A stretch of 48,538 nucleotides of DNA from Gemmatimonadota bacterium (GTDB lineage: Bacteria; Gemmatimonadota; Gemmatimonadetes; Longimicrobiales; Gaopeijiaceae). Shown here piece after piece: positions 35,607 to 44,869 of the stretch. The notes under the pieces were generated by a model. That model was not told the origin of the DNA, searched no databases, and saw only the letters and a program-made list of their open reading frames with translations. Where the stretch lies: NCBI GenBank assembly GCA_007121775.1, contig SKJY01000002.1, forward strand, positions 1 through 48,538, given 5' to 3'. Within the stretch, counting starts at the first letter, position 1. Each line of letters starts with the position of its first letter. The translations under genes were made by a program, and so were the position numbers.

Positions 35607-36239
35607 CTACCCGTCCTCCAACAAACGCTCCGCCGCCCTCCGGATGGTTCCGGGGCCCGAGGCCCCAACGATCCGGTGGTGGATGACTCCGTCCGCACCC
35701 ACAATGAAGGTGGTGGGAATTCCAGGAATACCCCCGAAGGCCTCCCGGGCCCCAGCGGCGGCCATGGCCATGGGAACGGTGAAGCCCCTTCGCTCCCGGT
35801 ATTCGAGCACCACTCCGGGCCCACCCTGGTCGATGGACAGGGCCAGCACCTCCACCCCCCGGTGGGCCAGGTCATCGTAGACGCGCTGCAGGACGGGGAG
35901 TTCCCAACTACAGACCCTGCACCAGGTGGCCCAGAAGGTAATTACCCGCACGCTCTCCCCCGCCGCCTCGACCCGGTCCGCGGGAAGGGCGAAGCCGTCC
36001 AGACCCACCGCCGGGGGTAGGGCAGCCTCCAGCCGCTCCACCGGCGCGAAGGATGGACCGATCCCCGTCCACGCCGTGATGCGGGGCCCGAGGCGCTCCG
36101 CCAGGAAGATGAGGAGGGCGATGAAGAGGATCCGCTCACCCCAGCGAAGGGCCGTGCGCCAACGCCGGGGGCGCGCACGGGTGGTGGATTCGGTCTCGGG
36201 GACACCGCCATCGGTTGCACCGTCCTTGTGATCGGTCAC
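35607..36239 (-). CDS. TlpA-like membrane-anchored thioredoxin-fold protein
   Basis: N-terminal TM segment; VITFWATWCRVCSWELPVLQRVYDD; GIPGIPTTFIVGADGVI. Confidence 0.88.
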   Translation of the reverse strand: MTDHKDGATDGGVPETESTTRARPRRWRTALRWGERILFIALLIFLAERLGPRITAWTGIGPSFAPVERLEAALPPAVGLDGFALPADRVEAAGESVRVITFWATWCRVCSWELPVLQRVYDDLAHRGVEVLALSIDQGGPGVVLEYRERRGFTVPMAMAAAGAREAFGGIPGIPTTFIVGADGVIHHRIVGASGPGTIRRAAERLLEDG

Positions 36240-36361
36240 GCCCTTGCTCGGTTGGGTAGAAGGAAAGGGGGGAAGCCCCTGGGCTCGGCCGGGGCGTCGC
36301 TGAGGAGGCAGGCGCCGGTCACACCTTTGTCACCACCGCAAGCCAGAGGGAACCTGCAGCC

Positions 36362-36389
36362 TTGACACATAGTATTCTACTATTAAGTT
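36362..36389 (+). promoter_or_regulatory. Promoter of the sulfur module with embedded palindromic operator
   Basis: TTGACA (36362-36367), palindrome ATAGTA-TTC-TACTAT (36369-36383), weak -10 TAAGTT (36384-36389, 16-nt spacer). Confidence 0.6.
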
Positions 36390-37044
36390 GGATAGCAAGG
36401 TAGTGAGGCGGGCCGGAATCGCCGGATTCGCCTGGATCAGCACCTTCGACGGATGGATTGAGCGCCCTATGTTTGAGAGCCTCGCCGGTCCCTGGCCCTG
36501 GTACGTGGCCGGACCCCTCATCGGCCTGGTGGTCCCATTCCTCCTCCTGCTAGGAGGCAAGGTCTTCGGGATCTCCGCCAATCTGCGGCACATGTGTGCC
36601 GCGACTCCTACCCCGGAACGCTGGAAGCCCTCCTTCCTCAAGTACGACTGGAAGAAGTCCGGGGTGTGGAACCTCACCTTCATCCTGGGAATCTTCCTGG
36701 GGGGGTTCCTGGCCGTGCAACTCATTGGCATGCCCGATGCCGGCCAGCACATCAGTGAGGCTACCCGAGCGGACCTGCAGGCGCTGGGAATCCAGGATTT
36801 CTCCGGAATCCTACCCACGGAACTCTTCTCCTGGGAAACCCTGCTCTCGCCGGTTGGTCTTTTCCTCATCGTGGGGGGCGGCTTCCTGGTGGGCTTCGGG
36901 GCGAGATACGCCGGTGGCTGCACCAGCGGTCACGCCATCTCGGGGCTCGCGGACCTGCAGCTCCCCTCGCTGGTGGCCGTCCTGGGCTTCTTCGCCGGTG
37001 GACTCCTGGTCACCTTCGGGGTCCTCCCCCTCATCCTCGGCTGA
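36388..37044 (+). CDS. YeeE/YedE family membrane protein (sulfur-compound transport), subunit 1
   Basis: [32 protein letters not shown] signature. Start uncertain (TTG 36388, GTG 36403 or ATG 36469). Confidence 0.85.
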   Translation: MDSKVVRRAGIAGFAWISTFDGWIERPMFESLAGPWPWYVAGPLIGLVVPFLLLLGGKVFGISANLRHMCAATPTPERWKPSFLKYDWKKSGVWNLTFILGIFLGGFLAVQLIGMPDAGQHISEATRADLQALGIQDFSGILPTELFSWETLLSPVGLFLIVGGGFLVGFGARYAGGCTSGHAISGLADLQLPSLVAVLGFFAGGLLVTFGVLPLILG

Positions 37045-37056
37045 CGGAGACGAATC

Positions 37057-37575
37057 ATGGCGAATCAGACGACGACGAGAGGACGGGCGGGAACGGGGAC
37101 GCAGGGAGCCACCGCCACGGCTCAGGCCGGACCGGTGGTTTCGCCCCTGGCGCTGATGGGGTACCTCCTCATCGGGATGTACCTGGGGGTGATCTTCGTC
37201 CAGAGCGAGGTGGTCTCGTGGTTCCGGATCCAGGAGATGTTCCGCTTCCAGAGCTTCCACATGTACGGAATCATCGGGATGGCCGTGGCCGTTGGCGCAA
37301 TCTCGGTGCAGATCATCAAGCGAATGGGCATCACCTCGGCCACCGGCGAGCCCATCAAACTCAGTCCCAAGCAGTGGGGTGACAGCCGCATCCCCGGTGC
37401 CCGCTACTGGATCGGTGGAACCCTGTTCGGGATCGGCTGGGCTCTCCTGGGCGCCTGCCCCGGACCCATCTTCGCCCTCCTGGGCGGAGGAGTCTCGGTC
37501 CTGGTCATGGCACTCCTGGGAGCGCTGGCCGGCACCTGGGCCTACTCGGCCATGCGGAGCAAGCTTCCCCACTGA
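37057..37575 (+). CDS. YeeE/YedE family (DUF6691-like) membrane protein, subunit 2
   Basis: IGGTLFGIGWALLGACPGPIFALLGGG signature. Confidence 0.88.
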   Translation: MANQTTTRGRAGTGTQGATATAQAGPVVSPLALMGYLLIGMYLGVIFVQSEVVSWFRIQEMFRFQSFHMYGIIGMAVAVGAISVQIIKRMGITSATGEPIKLSPKQWGDSRIPGARYWIGGTLFGIGWALLGACPGPIFALLGGGVSVLVMALLGALAGTWAYSAMRSKLPH

Positions 37576-37599
37576 CGGCTGTTCCGGATCCGACGCCCG

Positions 37600-37643
37600 G
37601 ACGACAACCAAGCTCACGAAGGACGACTACCAAGCACACGAAG
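37600..37643. repeat. 22-bp tandem repeat (2 copies, 2 mismatches)
   Basis: GACGACAACCAAGCTCACGAAG followed by GACGACTACCAAGCACACGAAG, between the second YeeE and the MBL-rhodanese gene. Confidence 0.85.
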
Positions 37644-37709
37644 GAACGCGGGAGGGGCCGGATCCCCGGCGCCACCACCGCCACACCGAATCGACAAAGG
37701 AGCAACACC

Positions 37710-39185
37710 ATGCTATTCCGCCAGTTCTTCGACCCCAAGCTCGCCCAGTATGCCTACCTGGTGGGATGCCAGCAGACCGGAGAGGCCGTCATCATCGACC
37801 CGGAGCGGGATATCGACCGCTACGTGGAGGCCGCCGAGTCCGAGGGGCTCAGGATTGTCGCCGTGGCCGAGACCCATATCCACGCCGACTTCCTCTCCGG
37901 CGCCCGGGAGTTTGCCCACCAGTACGGCACCCGCACCTACCTCTCCGATGAGGGTGGCTCGGAGTGGGCCAGTGATTGGGCTCGCACCGGTGAGTACGAT
38001 GTGACCTTCCTGAAGGACGGGGACTCATTCCACATCGGCGGGATCGAGATCCAGGCGCTCCACACCCCCGGCCACACACCCGAGCATATCAGCTTCGTTC
38101 TCATCGATCGGGGCGGCGGTGCGTCCACGCCAATCGGGGTGGCCACCGGCGACTTCGTCTTCGTGGGTGATCTGGGACGTCCCGACCTCCTGGAGCAGGC
38201 GGCGGGGATGCACGGGGTCCAGGAGCCGTCGGCCCGGCAGCTCTTCGCTTCCCTGCCCCGCTTCACCGAGTTGCAGGACTACGTGCAGGTCTGGCCGGCC
38301 CACGGCGCCGGGTCCACCTGCGGGAAGGACCTGGGCGCCGTTCCCCAGACCACCGTCGGGTACGAGAAGCTCTACAACGCCTCCCTCTCGGCGGCGGGTC
38401 AGGGCGAGGACGCCTTCGTGGACGCCATCCTGGCCGGACAGCCCGAGCCCCAGACCTACTTCGCCCGGATGAAGCGGGACAACAACAAGGGTGTGCCGAT
38501 CCTGGGGCAGCTTCCGAGCCCCCGGCGCCTCACGGTGGCCGAGCTCCAGCGGCGGGTCGAGGCCGACGAGACCCTCTTCCTGGACACGCGCCTGGATCGG
38601 TCCGGCTTCATGGCCAAGCACATCCCCGGCGCCCTCTACACGCCCATGAACCGGGCCTTCAACACGGCGGTGGGGTCGCTGGTGGAAGATGAGACCCAGG
38701 CCATCGTCCTCATCATCGAGGAGAGCGCGGTGGAAGAGGCGGTCCGGGACCTGGTCCGGATCGGCTACGACAACATCGTGGGCTTCGTGACCCCCGAGAC
38801 GCTGACCCGGTACTTCGACAAGGGTGGCGAGGCCCGGAAGGTGGAAGAGGTGGGCTTCGAGGCCATCGCCGAGGCGAAGCTACAGGAGAACGCGCAGGTG
38901 GTGGACGCCCGCTTCGCGGCGGAGTACGCCGGGGCCCACATCCCCGGCGCCATCAGCGCCTCCTACACTCGGCTCCCCTCCCTGGCGCCGGAGCGGCTTC
39001 CGAAGGATCGGCCGCTCCTGGTCCACTGCGGCACGGGTGCGCGGGCGGCGGCGGCCACTGCCTTCCTGGTTCGGGAAGGGTACGACGCCCGGTTGGTGAA
39101 CGGCTCCTTCGACGCCTACAAGGAGACGGGAGAGATCGAAACTGGGGCCTACAAGGCCGAGCCGTGGGCACCGGCGGCGGTCTGA
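37710..39185 (+). CDS. MBL-fold (ETHE1/persulfide dioxygenase-like) protein with two C-terminal rhodanese domains
   Basis: AETHIHADFLSGAREFA, HTPGHTPEHISFVL, GDFVFVGDLGRPDLL; second rhodanese has LLVHCGTGARAAAATAFL. Confidence 0.93.
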   Translation: MLFRQFFDPKLAQYAYLVGCQQTGEAVIIDPERDIDRYVEAAESEGLRIVAVAETHIHADFLSGAREFAHQYGTRTYLSDEGGSEWASDWARTGEYDVTFLKDGDSFHIGGIEIQALHTPGHTPEHISFVLIDRGGGASTPIGVATGDFVFVGDLGRPDLLEQAAGMHGVQEPSARQLFASLPRFTELQDYVQVWPAHGAGSTCGKDLGAVPQTTVGYEKLYNASLSAAGQGEDAFVDAILAGQPEPQTYFARMKRDNNKGVPILGQLPSPRRLTVAELQRRVEADETLFLDTRLDRSGFMAKHIPGALYTPMNRAFNTAVGSLVEDETQAIVLIIEESAVEEAVRDLVRIGYDNIVGFVTPETLTRYFDKGGEARKVEEVGFEAIAEAKLQENAQVVDARFAAEYAGAHIPGAISASYTRLPSLAPERLPKDRPLLVHCGTGARAAAATAFLVREGYDARLVNGSFDAYKETGEIETGAYKAEPWAPAAV

Positions 39186-39226
39186 CGCCCACCGACCTTC
39201 ACGCATCACATCACGGTTGAAGCGGC

Positions 39227-40915
39227 GTGAGCGCCATTCGTCGCTTTCTTCCCCTGGCGGAGCAGCTCGGAGGGTACAATACCCTCCGAGCTCGCTCCGA
39301 CCTCTCCGCCGGGCTCACGGTGGGGGTCATGCTCATCCCGCAAGGGATGGCGTACGCCCTCATCGCGGGCCTTCCGCCCATCTACGGGCTCTACGCCTCC
39401 CTTGTCCCCCTGGTGGTCTACGCGCTCATGGGGAGTTCCCGGCAGCTCGCTGTCGGGCCCGTGGCCATCGTCTCCATCCTGGTGGCTTCCGGGGTGGCCC
39501 CCCTCGCCGACGGCGACGGCGAACGCTACATCCGCCTTTCGCTGCTCCTCGCCCTCATGGTGGGGGTGTTTCAATTGGGGATGGGGATCCTGCGCTTCGG
39601 CTTTCTGACCAACTTCCTCTCCCATCCGGTGCTGGCCGGGTTCACCAGCGCGGCGGCGCTAATCATCGGAGCGAGCCAACTGAAGCATCTGGTTGGGATG
39701 GATCTTCCCGGTGGGCACGCCGTCCACGAGATCGCCCTGGCCCTCATTGGGAACCTGGGCGATGTCCACCTCCCCACTCTGGGGCTGGGGCTCGGCGGCA
39801 TCATCCTTCTTCTGGGTCTCAAGCGCCTTGGGCCGAACATCCCGGGAGCGCTGGTGCTGGTGGTGGTGGGGATCGGTCTCTCCTGGCTCCTGGGGTTCGG
39901 TGAGGCCGGGATCCGCATCGTCGGGGACGTACCCCGCGGGCTCCCGGCGCCCATGCTCCCGGCCCTCGAGTGGGAGGCGGCCCGGGCCCTCCTCCCTGTG
40001 GCTCTCACCATCGCCTTGGTGGGCTTCATGGAGTCCATCGCCATCGCCAAGGTCTACGCAACACAGCAGGGCTATGACCTACGGCCGAACCAGGAGTTGG
40101 CCGCCCTGGGGACAGCCAACCTGGCAGGCGCATTCTTCCGGGCCTACCCAGTGACCGGCGGCCTATCCCGGACCGCGGTAAACGCCCGCGCCGGCTCCAC
40201 ATCGGGGGTGTCGGGGCTGGTGGCCGCTGCGGTGGTGGCGCTCACCCTCCTCTTCCTCACCGACCTCTTCCAGCACCTCCCCAACGCCATCCTGGCGTCC
40301 CTGGTCATGGTTGCCGTGGCCGGGCTTGTGGACTGGAAGGAGGCGGTGCATCTCTGGCGGATCGATCGCCAGGACCTCTCCATGATGCTGCTGACCTTCG
40401 CCGCCACCCTGGCCCTGGGTATCGAAGCCGGCATCCTGGTGGGGGTACTGGCCTCCCTGGGTCTACTGGTCTATCGCATGTCCCGTCCCCATGTGGCGGA
40501 GATGGGCCGGCTCCCCGGCACCCGGAGCTTCCGGAACCTGGCCCGGCATCCGGAGGCGGTGCGTCCACCCGGTGTGGTGGTGCTCCGCATCGACGCCTCC
40601 CTAACCTTCGCCAACGCCCAGGTACTCCGGGACCGGGTCCGGGGCCTCCTCCACCCCCCGTCCGGCGAGTCCAGACCGGATACGGTGGTGCTGGACTTCC
40701 ACCCGGTGAACGGGATGGACTCCACATCCCTCCACGAGCTGAGTGACCTGATGGACACCCTCACTTCAGCCGGCGTGGACCTCCGTATCGCCGGGATCCA
40801 CGGCCCCGTCCTGGATCGGCTGGAGCGGGCAGGCGTGGCGGAGCGCCTGGGCCAGGAGCGGTTCCACCTGGAGGTGGCGGACGCCGTGGATGAAGCGTCC
40901 CGACGGCCTCACTGA
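39227..40915 (+). CDS. SulP family anion transporter with STAS domain
   Basis: DLSAGLTVGVMLIPQGMAYALIAGLPPIYGLYASLVPLVVYALMGSSRQLAVGPVAI; C-terminal STAS (TVVLDFHPVNGMDSTSLHEL). GTG start. Confidence 0.95.
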   Translation: MSAIRRFLPLAEQLGGYNTLRARSDLSAGLTVGVMLIPQGMAYALIAGLPPIYGLYASLVPLVVYALMGSSRQLAVGPVAIVSILVASGVAPLADGDGERYIRLSLLLALMVGVFQLGMGILRFGFLTNFLSHPVLAGFTSAAALIIGASQLKHLVGMDLPGGHAVHEIALALIGNLGDVHLPTLGLGLGGIILLLGLKRLGPNIPGALVLVVVGIGLSWLLGFGEAGIRIVGDVPRGLPAPMLPALEWEAARALLPVALTIALVGFMESIAIAKVYATQQGYDLRPNQELAALGTANLAGAFFRAYPVTGGLSRTAVNARAGSTSGVSGLVAAAVVALTLLFLTDLFQHLPNAILASLVMVAVAGLVDWKEAVHLWRIDRQDLSMMLLTFAATLALGIEAGILVGVLASLGLLVYRMSRPHVAEMGRLPGTRSFRNLARHPEAVRPPGVVVLRIDASLTFANAQVLRDRVRGLLHPPSGESRPDTVVLDFHPVNGMDSTSLHELSDLMDTLTSAGVDLRIAGIHGPVLDRLERAGVAERLGQERFHLEVADAVDEASRRPH

Positions 40916-40955
40916 CGGAAAGAGAGGTGGCGCGAGGCCGCCGGGATTCCGGACG

Positions 40956-41594
40956 TCAGCGGCGATACCCCACCTGGAAGCGGTAGAAGGGTTCGTCGTC
41001 GAAGGAGTCGACCCCCACCTCGGCCCGGAAGTGGACGTCGTCCAGCGCCAGGGTGGCTCCTGCGATGGCAAAGACGGAGTTCTCGGTCTGGGTCGTATCG
41101 AACCCGTCTCCGGAGAACCGCCAGTGGGCGAAGCCGGCCCGGGCCGACGGCACCAGTCGGATCCCATCGCCCGCGTCGATCCGGCCACCGATGGAGAGGG
41201 CCAGGGGGATCCGGAGTTCGTTCTGGGAGAGGGAGTCCTGAGTGCGCCGGCTGAAGTCGGCCCCCCCCACCGGGCAGATGTTTATCCCGGGACCCGAGCG
41301 GATGTCGTAGGAAAGGCGGCCTTCGAATCGCGTGCGACGATCATCATCGTCAAAATCATCCACAGACACCCCTGCCCGAGCTCCCAGGGGACCAGGGAAG
41401 TTCGCCTCAACACCCAACCCGAAATCATTGGACCCACTGGTTATGTTGGCGTCGGCGGTGATGGAGTACTGGCCGGGTCCATTCGGGCTCCCGAGGCAAA
41501 CCTGCCCGAATAGCGCCAGGGGCGCGAACACCCCCACAGCCAGTCCCGCCACCATTCCGCCCCAACGGATCGACGAACCCTTCCCCTCTGTCAT
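40956..41594 (-). CDS. Hypothetical outer-membrane beta-barrel-like protein
   Basis: Signal peptide-like MTEGKGSSIRWGGMVAGLAVGVFAPLALFGQ; alternating-strand C-terminus ending FYRFQVGYRR. Confidence 0.6.
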   Translation of the reverse strand: MTEGKGSSIRWGGMVAGLAVGVFAPLALFGQVCLGSPNGPGQYSITADANITSGSNDFGLGVEANFPGPLGARAGVSVDDFDDDDRRTRFEGRLSYDIRSGPGINICPVGGADFSRRTQDSLSQNELRIPLALSIGGRIDAGDGIRLVPSARAGFAHWRFSGDGFDTTQTENSVFAIAGATLALDDVHFRAEVGVDSFDDEPFYRFQVGYRR

Positions 41595-41886
41595 CTCGAT
41601 ACCCTCCGGCATCTTCAAAGAAATGAATCGGCGCCACACGCCGCGGACCCGCACGGTCCCAGGATCGGCAGAGGACCTTCGGAACACAAGGAAGGCGCCA
41701 ATTGGTAGCTGGTGCGCATTGGGGGCGCCGGCCCTGCTCCGCCCCGGCGGCCAGAACCGGTGACGATCCGACAACGGCTGAACGCGCCCCCCGTTCTTGG
41801 TTACAATGGGTGCAGTGTGTGTCGTTCTGGGGTACGTCTCCACGACGTTCCCCTTCCCACAATCCTGAGTTGGAGCCTGAACTGCC

Positions 41887-43407
41887 ATGAACCGACGGGA
41901 ACTCCTGAAGACTGGTGCCCTGGCGGGCGCCGCCGCCGCCGCGGCCCACCTGCCGGGGCTCGGTGCACTCCGGGCCGCCCGTGCCTCCACCTCCGGCTAC
42001 CCCTTCTCCAGTCGTCTCAGTGAGGGCCGGAACCTCATCTTCCTGGTCCTGGACGGGACCGGGTATGAGGATATGGCTGCCGCCTCCTACTTCTCCAGGC
42101 GGGTGCTGGGACGCCCCCTTCTCCTGGAGCGGGTCCTGGGCGCCGGTCAGTATGGGAGCATGGACGTGCAGAGCCTCACTGCGGTGGTGACGGACTCCGC
42201 CGCCGCCACCTCGGCGTGGGCCACCGGTCGGCGGGTGGTGAACGGAGCCCTCTCCCAGCTTCCCGACGGTCGGGATCTGACTCCCATCATGCATGTGGCC
42301 CGGGAGCAGGGACGGGCCACCGGTCTCGTGACCACCACCCGGATGACCCACGCCACCCCGGCGGGGTGGGTGGCCCGGGTGGCCTCTCGCGGGAGGGAGG
42401 AGGAGATCGCCGAGCAGTACCTGGCCTTTCAGCCCGACATCCTGCTGGGCGGGGGGCGCGGTCCCTTCGAGGTTTCCACCCGAAGCGATGGGAGGGATCT
42501 GCTGGCAGAGTTCCGGGAAGCTGGATACCAGGTCGTCCACGAGGCTGGTGAGTTGGAGGAAGCCACAGGAGACCGACTCCTGGGACTCTTCACCGAGAGT
42601 GACCTACACCTCCCCTACGAGGCGGACCGTCGCTTCCAGAATGTCCCCTCGCCCTCCCTCGCCGCCATGACCCGCAAGGCGCTCCAGCACCTGGGCGACC
42701 GGGACGGAGGTTTCGTGCTGCAGGTGGAGGCCGGCCGCATCGACCACGCCAATCACAGGAGCGACATGGGAGCCGTGCTCTGGGACTGGATGGCGGCGGA
42801 CGAGGCGCTGGATGAGATCCTCACCTTCATGGAGACCCAGAACGATACGCTCCTCATCGTCGCCGCCGACCATGACACCGGTGGAGGAGCCGTATACGGG
42901 TTCGGTTCCGGCTACCGTGCCTCCACCCAGGCCTTCGAGACCCTGGCCGGCGTTCGGGCCTCCCACGAGTGGCTCTTCAGGGAGGTCATCGTCCCGGGCC
43001 TAACCCCCGGCGAGATCCAGGACGCGGTGCGGGAGTACCTGGGGGTCCATGTGCCCGACGCCAACGCCGAAATCATGGCTCGGGTGGTGGCCGGGGAGCG
43101 GGGGAACCGGGAGGTCCAGCGGGGTCATCCCAACGCCCACGCCTCCCAGCCGGGGAACACCCTGGCCAAGCTCATGAGCATCAGCCCCGACGGGAGTCCC
43201 GACCGGCCCAACGTCTCCTTCAGCACGAGCCATCACACCGCAGGGCTCGTCCCGGTCTCGATCCTGGGACCCGCAGTGGCCCCGGGCGCCCTGGGCTTCG
43301 TGGAAAACACCGAACTCTTCCACATCATGTGCGCCGCCCTGGGCACCCGCTTTGAGAATCCGGGGATGACGGAAGCCGAAGCGCTGGAGGCACTCCGAAT
43401 GGGGTAG
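41887..43407 (+). CDS. Alkaline phosphatase (Tat-exported)
   Basis: Twin-arginine MNRRELLKTGALAGAAAAAA; VVTDSAAATSAWATGRRVVNGAL; EAGRIDHANH; VAADHDTGG; SHHTAGLVP. Confidence 0.95.
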   Translation: MNRRELLKTGALAGAAAAAAHLPGLGALRAARASTSGYPFSSRLSEGRNLIFLVLDGTGYEDMAAASYFSRRVLGRPLLLERVLGAGQYGSMDVQSLTAVVTDSAAATSAWATGRRVVNGALSQLPDGRDLTPIMHVAREQGRATGLVTTTRMTHATPAGWVARVASRGREEEIAEQYLAFQPDILLGGGRGPFEVSTRSDGRDLLAEFREAGYQVVHEAGELEEATGDRLLGLFTESDLHLPYEADRRFQNVPSPSLAAMTRKALQHLGDRDGGFVLQVEAGRIDHANHRSDMGAVLWDWMAADEALDEILTFMETQNDTLLIVAADHDTGGGAVYGFGSGYRASTQAFETLAGVRASHEWLFREVIVPGLTPGEIQDAVREYLGVHVPDANAEIMARVVAGERGNREVQRGHPNAHASQPGNTLAKLMSISPDGSPDRPNVSFSTSHHTAGLVPVSILGPAVAPGALGFVENTELFHIMCAALGTRFENPGMTEAEALEALRMG

Positions 43408-43411
43408 GCCC

Positions 43412-44674
43412 CTACCCGTCTTCTTCCGCCGCTTGCGCCTCTTCTTCCGCCGCCTGCTCCAGGATCAGCTTGTGGGCCCGGAGGCGGAGCGAGCTGATGC
43501 GGATGAAGCCCCAGGCGTCGGATTGGTCGTATCCACCGGCCCGGTCCATGGATGACAGCTCCTGGTTGTAGAGGAGCGAGGAGGAGGTCCTTCCCTGGGG
43601 GATGACGTTCCCCTTGAAGAGGTCCACCCGGACACGTCCGTCGATGAGCTGCTCCGACTGGCGGAAGGCCGCCTGGATGAAGTCCATCTCCGGCGAGAAC
43701 CAGAATCCGTTGTAGATGATCTCGGCGAAGCGGGGCGACAGCATGTCCCGGAGGCGGAGCACCTCCCGATCCATGGCCACACCCTCCAGATCCCGGAGCG
43801 CGTGGTGGAGCACGGTCCCGCCGGGGGTCTCATAGATCCCCCGGGACTTGATCCCCACAAAGCGGTTCTCCACCATGTCGATCCGACCGATCCCGTGGAG
43901 CCCTCCCACCTCGTTCAGGTAGTTGAAGAGGGCCACCGGATCCGAGTGGATGATCCCGTCGTCCAGATTCTCGACCCGAACCGGCATGGCGTCCTTGAAC
44001 TCGATGGCCAGGCGGACGGGCTCATCCGGAGCCTCCATCACCGAGCGGGTGAGCTTGAACATGTCCGCCGGCGGGGCCGTCTCCGGATCCTCCAGGATGC
44101 CGGCCTCATAGGACCGGTGCATGAGGTTCTCGTCGCTGGAGTAGGGCTTCTCCGCCGTGGCCTCCACCGGGATGTCATGCTCCCGGGCAAAGGCCAGCAG
44201 ATCGGGGCGGCCCTGGAAGCGGGCCAGGAACTCCGGGTCCTTCCACGGAGCAATGACCTGGAGCTGGGGAGCCAGGGCGGCGAAGGCCAGCTCGAAGCGA
44301 ACCTGGTCGTTCCCCTTCCCGGTGGCCCCGTGGGCCACGGCCCCGGCCCCCTCCCGAAGCGCGATCTCCACCTGGCGGCGAGCGATCACAGGCCGGGCCA
44401 GCGCCGTCCCCAGGAGGTAACGATTCTCGTAGACGGCGTTGCCGGCGATGGCGGGAAAGATGAACTCCCGGACGAAATCCTCCCTCAGGTCCTCCACGAA
44501 CACCTTGGAGGCGCCGGTGCGGAGAGCCCGCTCCGCCACATCGTCGAAATCCTCCTTCTGGCCCACATCGGCCACATAGGCGATGACCTCATACCCCTGC
44601 TGCTCCAGGACCTTGAGGATGCAGGCGGTATCCAGACCGCCACTGTATGCCAGGACCACCTTCCTTTCGTTCAC
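43412..44674 (-). CDS. argG: Argininosuccinate synthase
   Basis: [55 protein letters not shown]; start GTG 44674 (the 725-aa track ORF is over-extended). Confidence 0.97.
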   Translation of the reverse strand: MNERKVVLAYSGGLDTACILKVLEQQGYEVIAYVADVGQKEDFDDVAERALRTGASKVFVEDLREDFVREFIFPAIAGNAVYENRYLLGTALARPVIARRQVEIALREGAGAVAHGATGKGNDQVRFELAFAALAPQLQVIAPWKDPEFLARFQGRPDLLAFAREHDIPVEATAEKPYSSDENLMHRSYEAGILEDPETAPPADMFKLTRSVMEAPDEPVRLAIEFKDAMPVRVENLDDGIIHSDPVALFNYLNEVGGLHGIGRIDMVENRFVGIKSRGIYETPGGTVLHHALRDLEGVAMDREVLRLRDMLSPRFAEIIYNGFWFSPEMDFIQAAFRQSEQLIDGRVRVDLFKGNVIPQGRTSSSLLYNQELSSMDRAGGYDQSDAWGFIRISSLRLRAHKLILEQAAEEEAQAAEEDG

Positions 44675-44869
44675 CGCCACCCCCGGAGAAGGATTTCTGT
44701 TGCATCGGGAAGAGCCCGAAATGAAGGTAGAAGGGTCTGGATCAGCAAGGGGGGGCGGGCGTGACGCCCGCAAACCCGAGATGCTTCCGCCCCGTTCGCC
44801 GCCTGGGGTCGACCACGCACCAACCACCCTGCCGACGCCCCTCGTCCTCGCCACTCCAGGAGTACTGCC

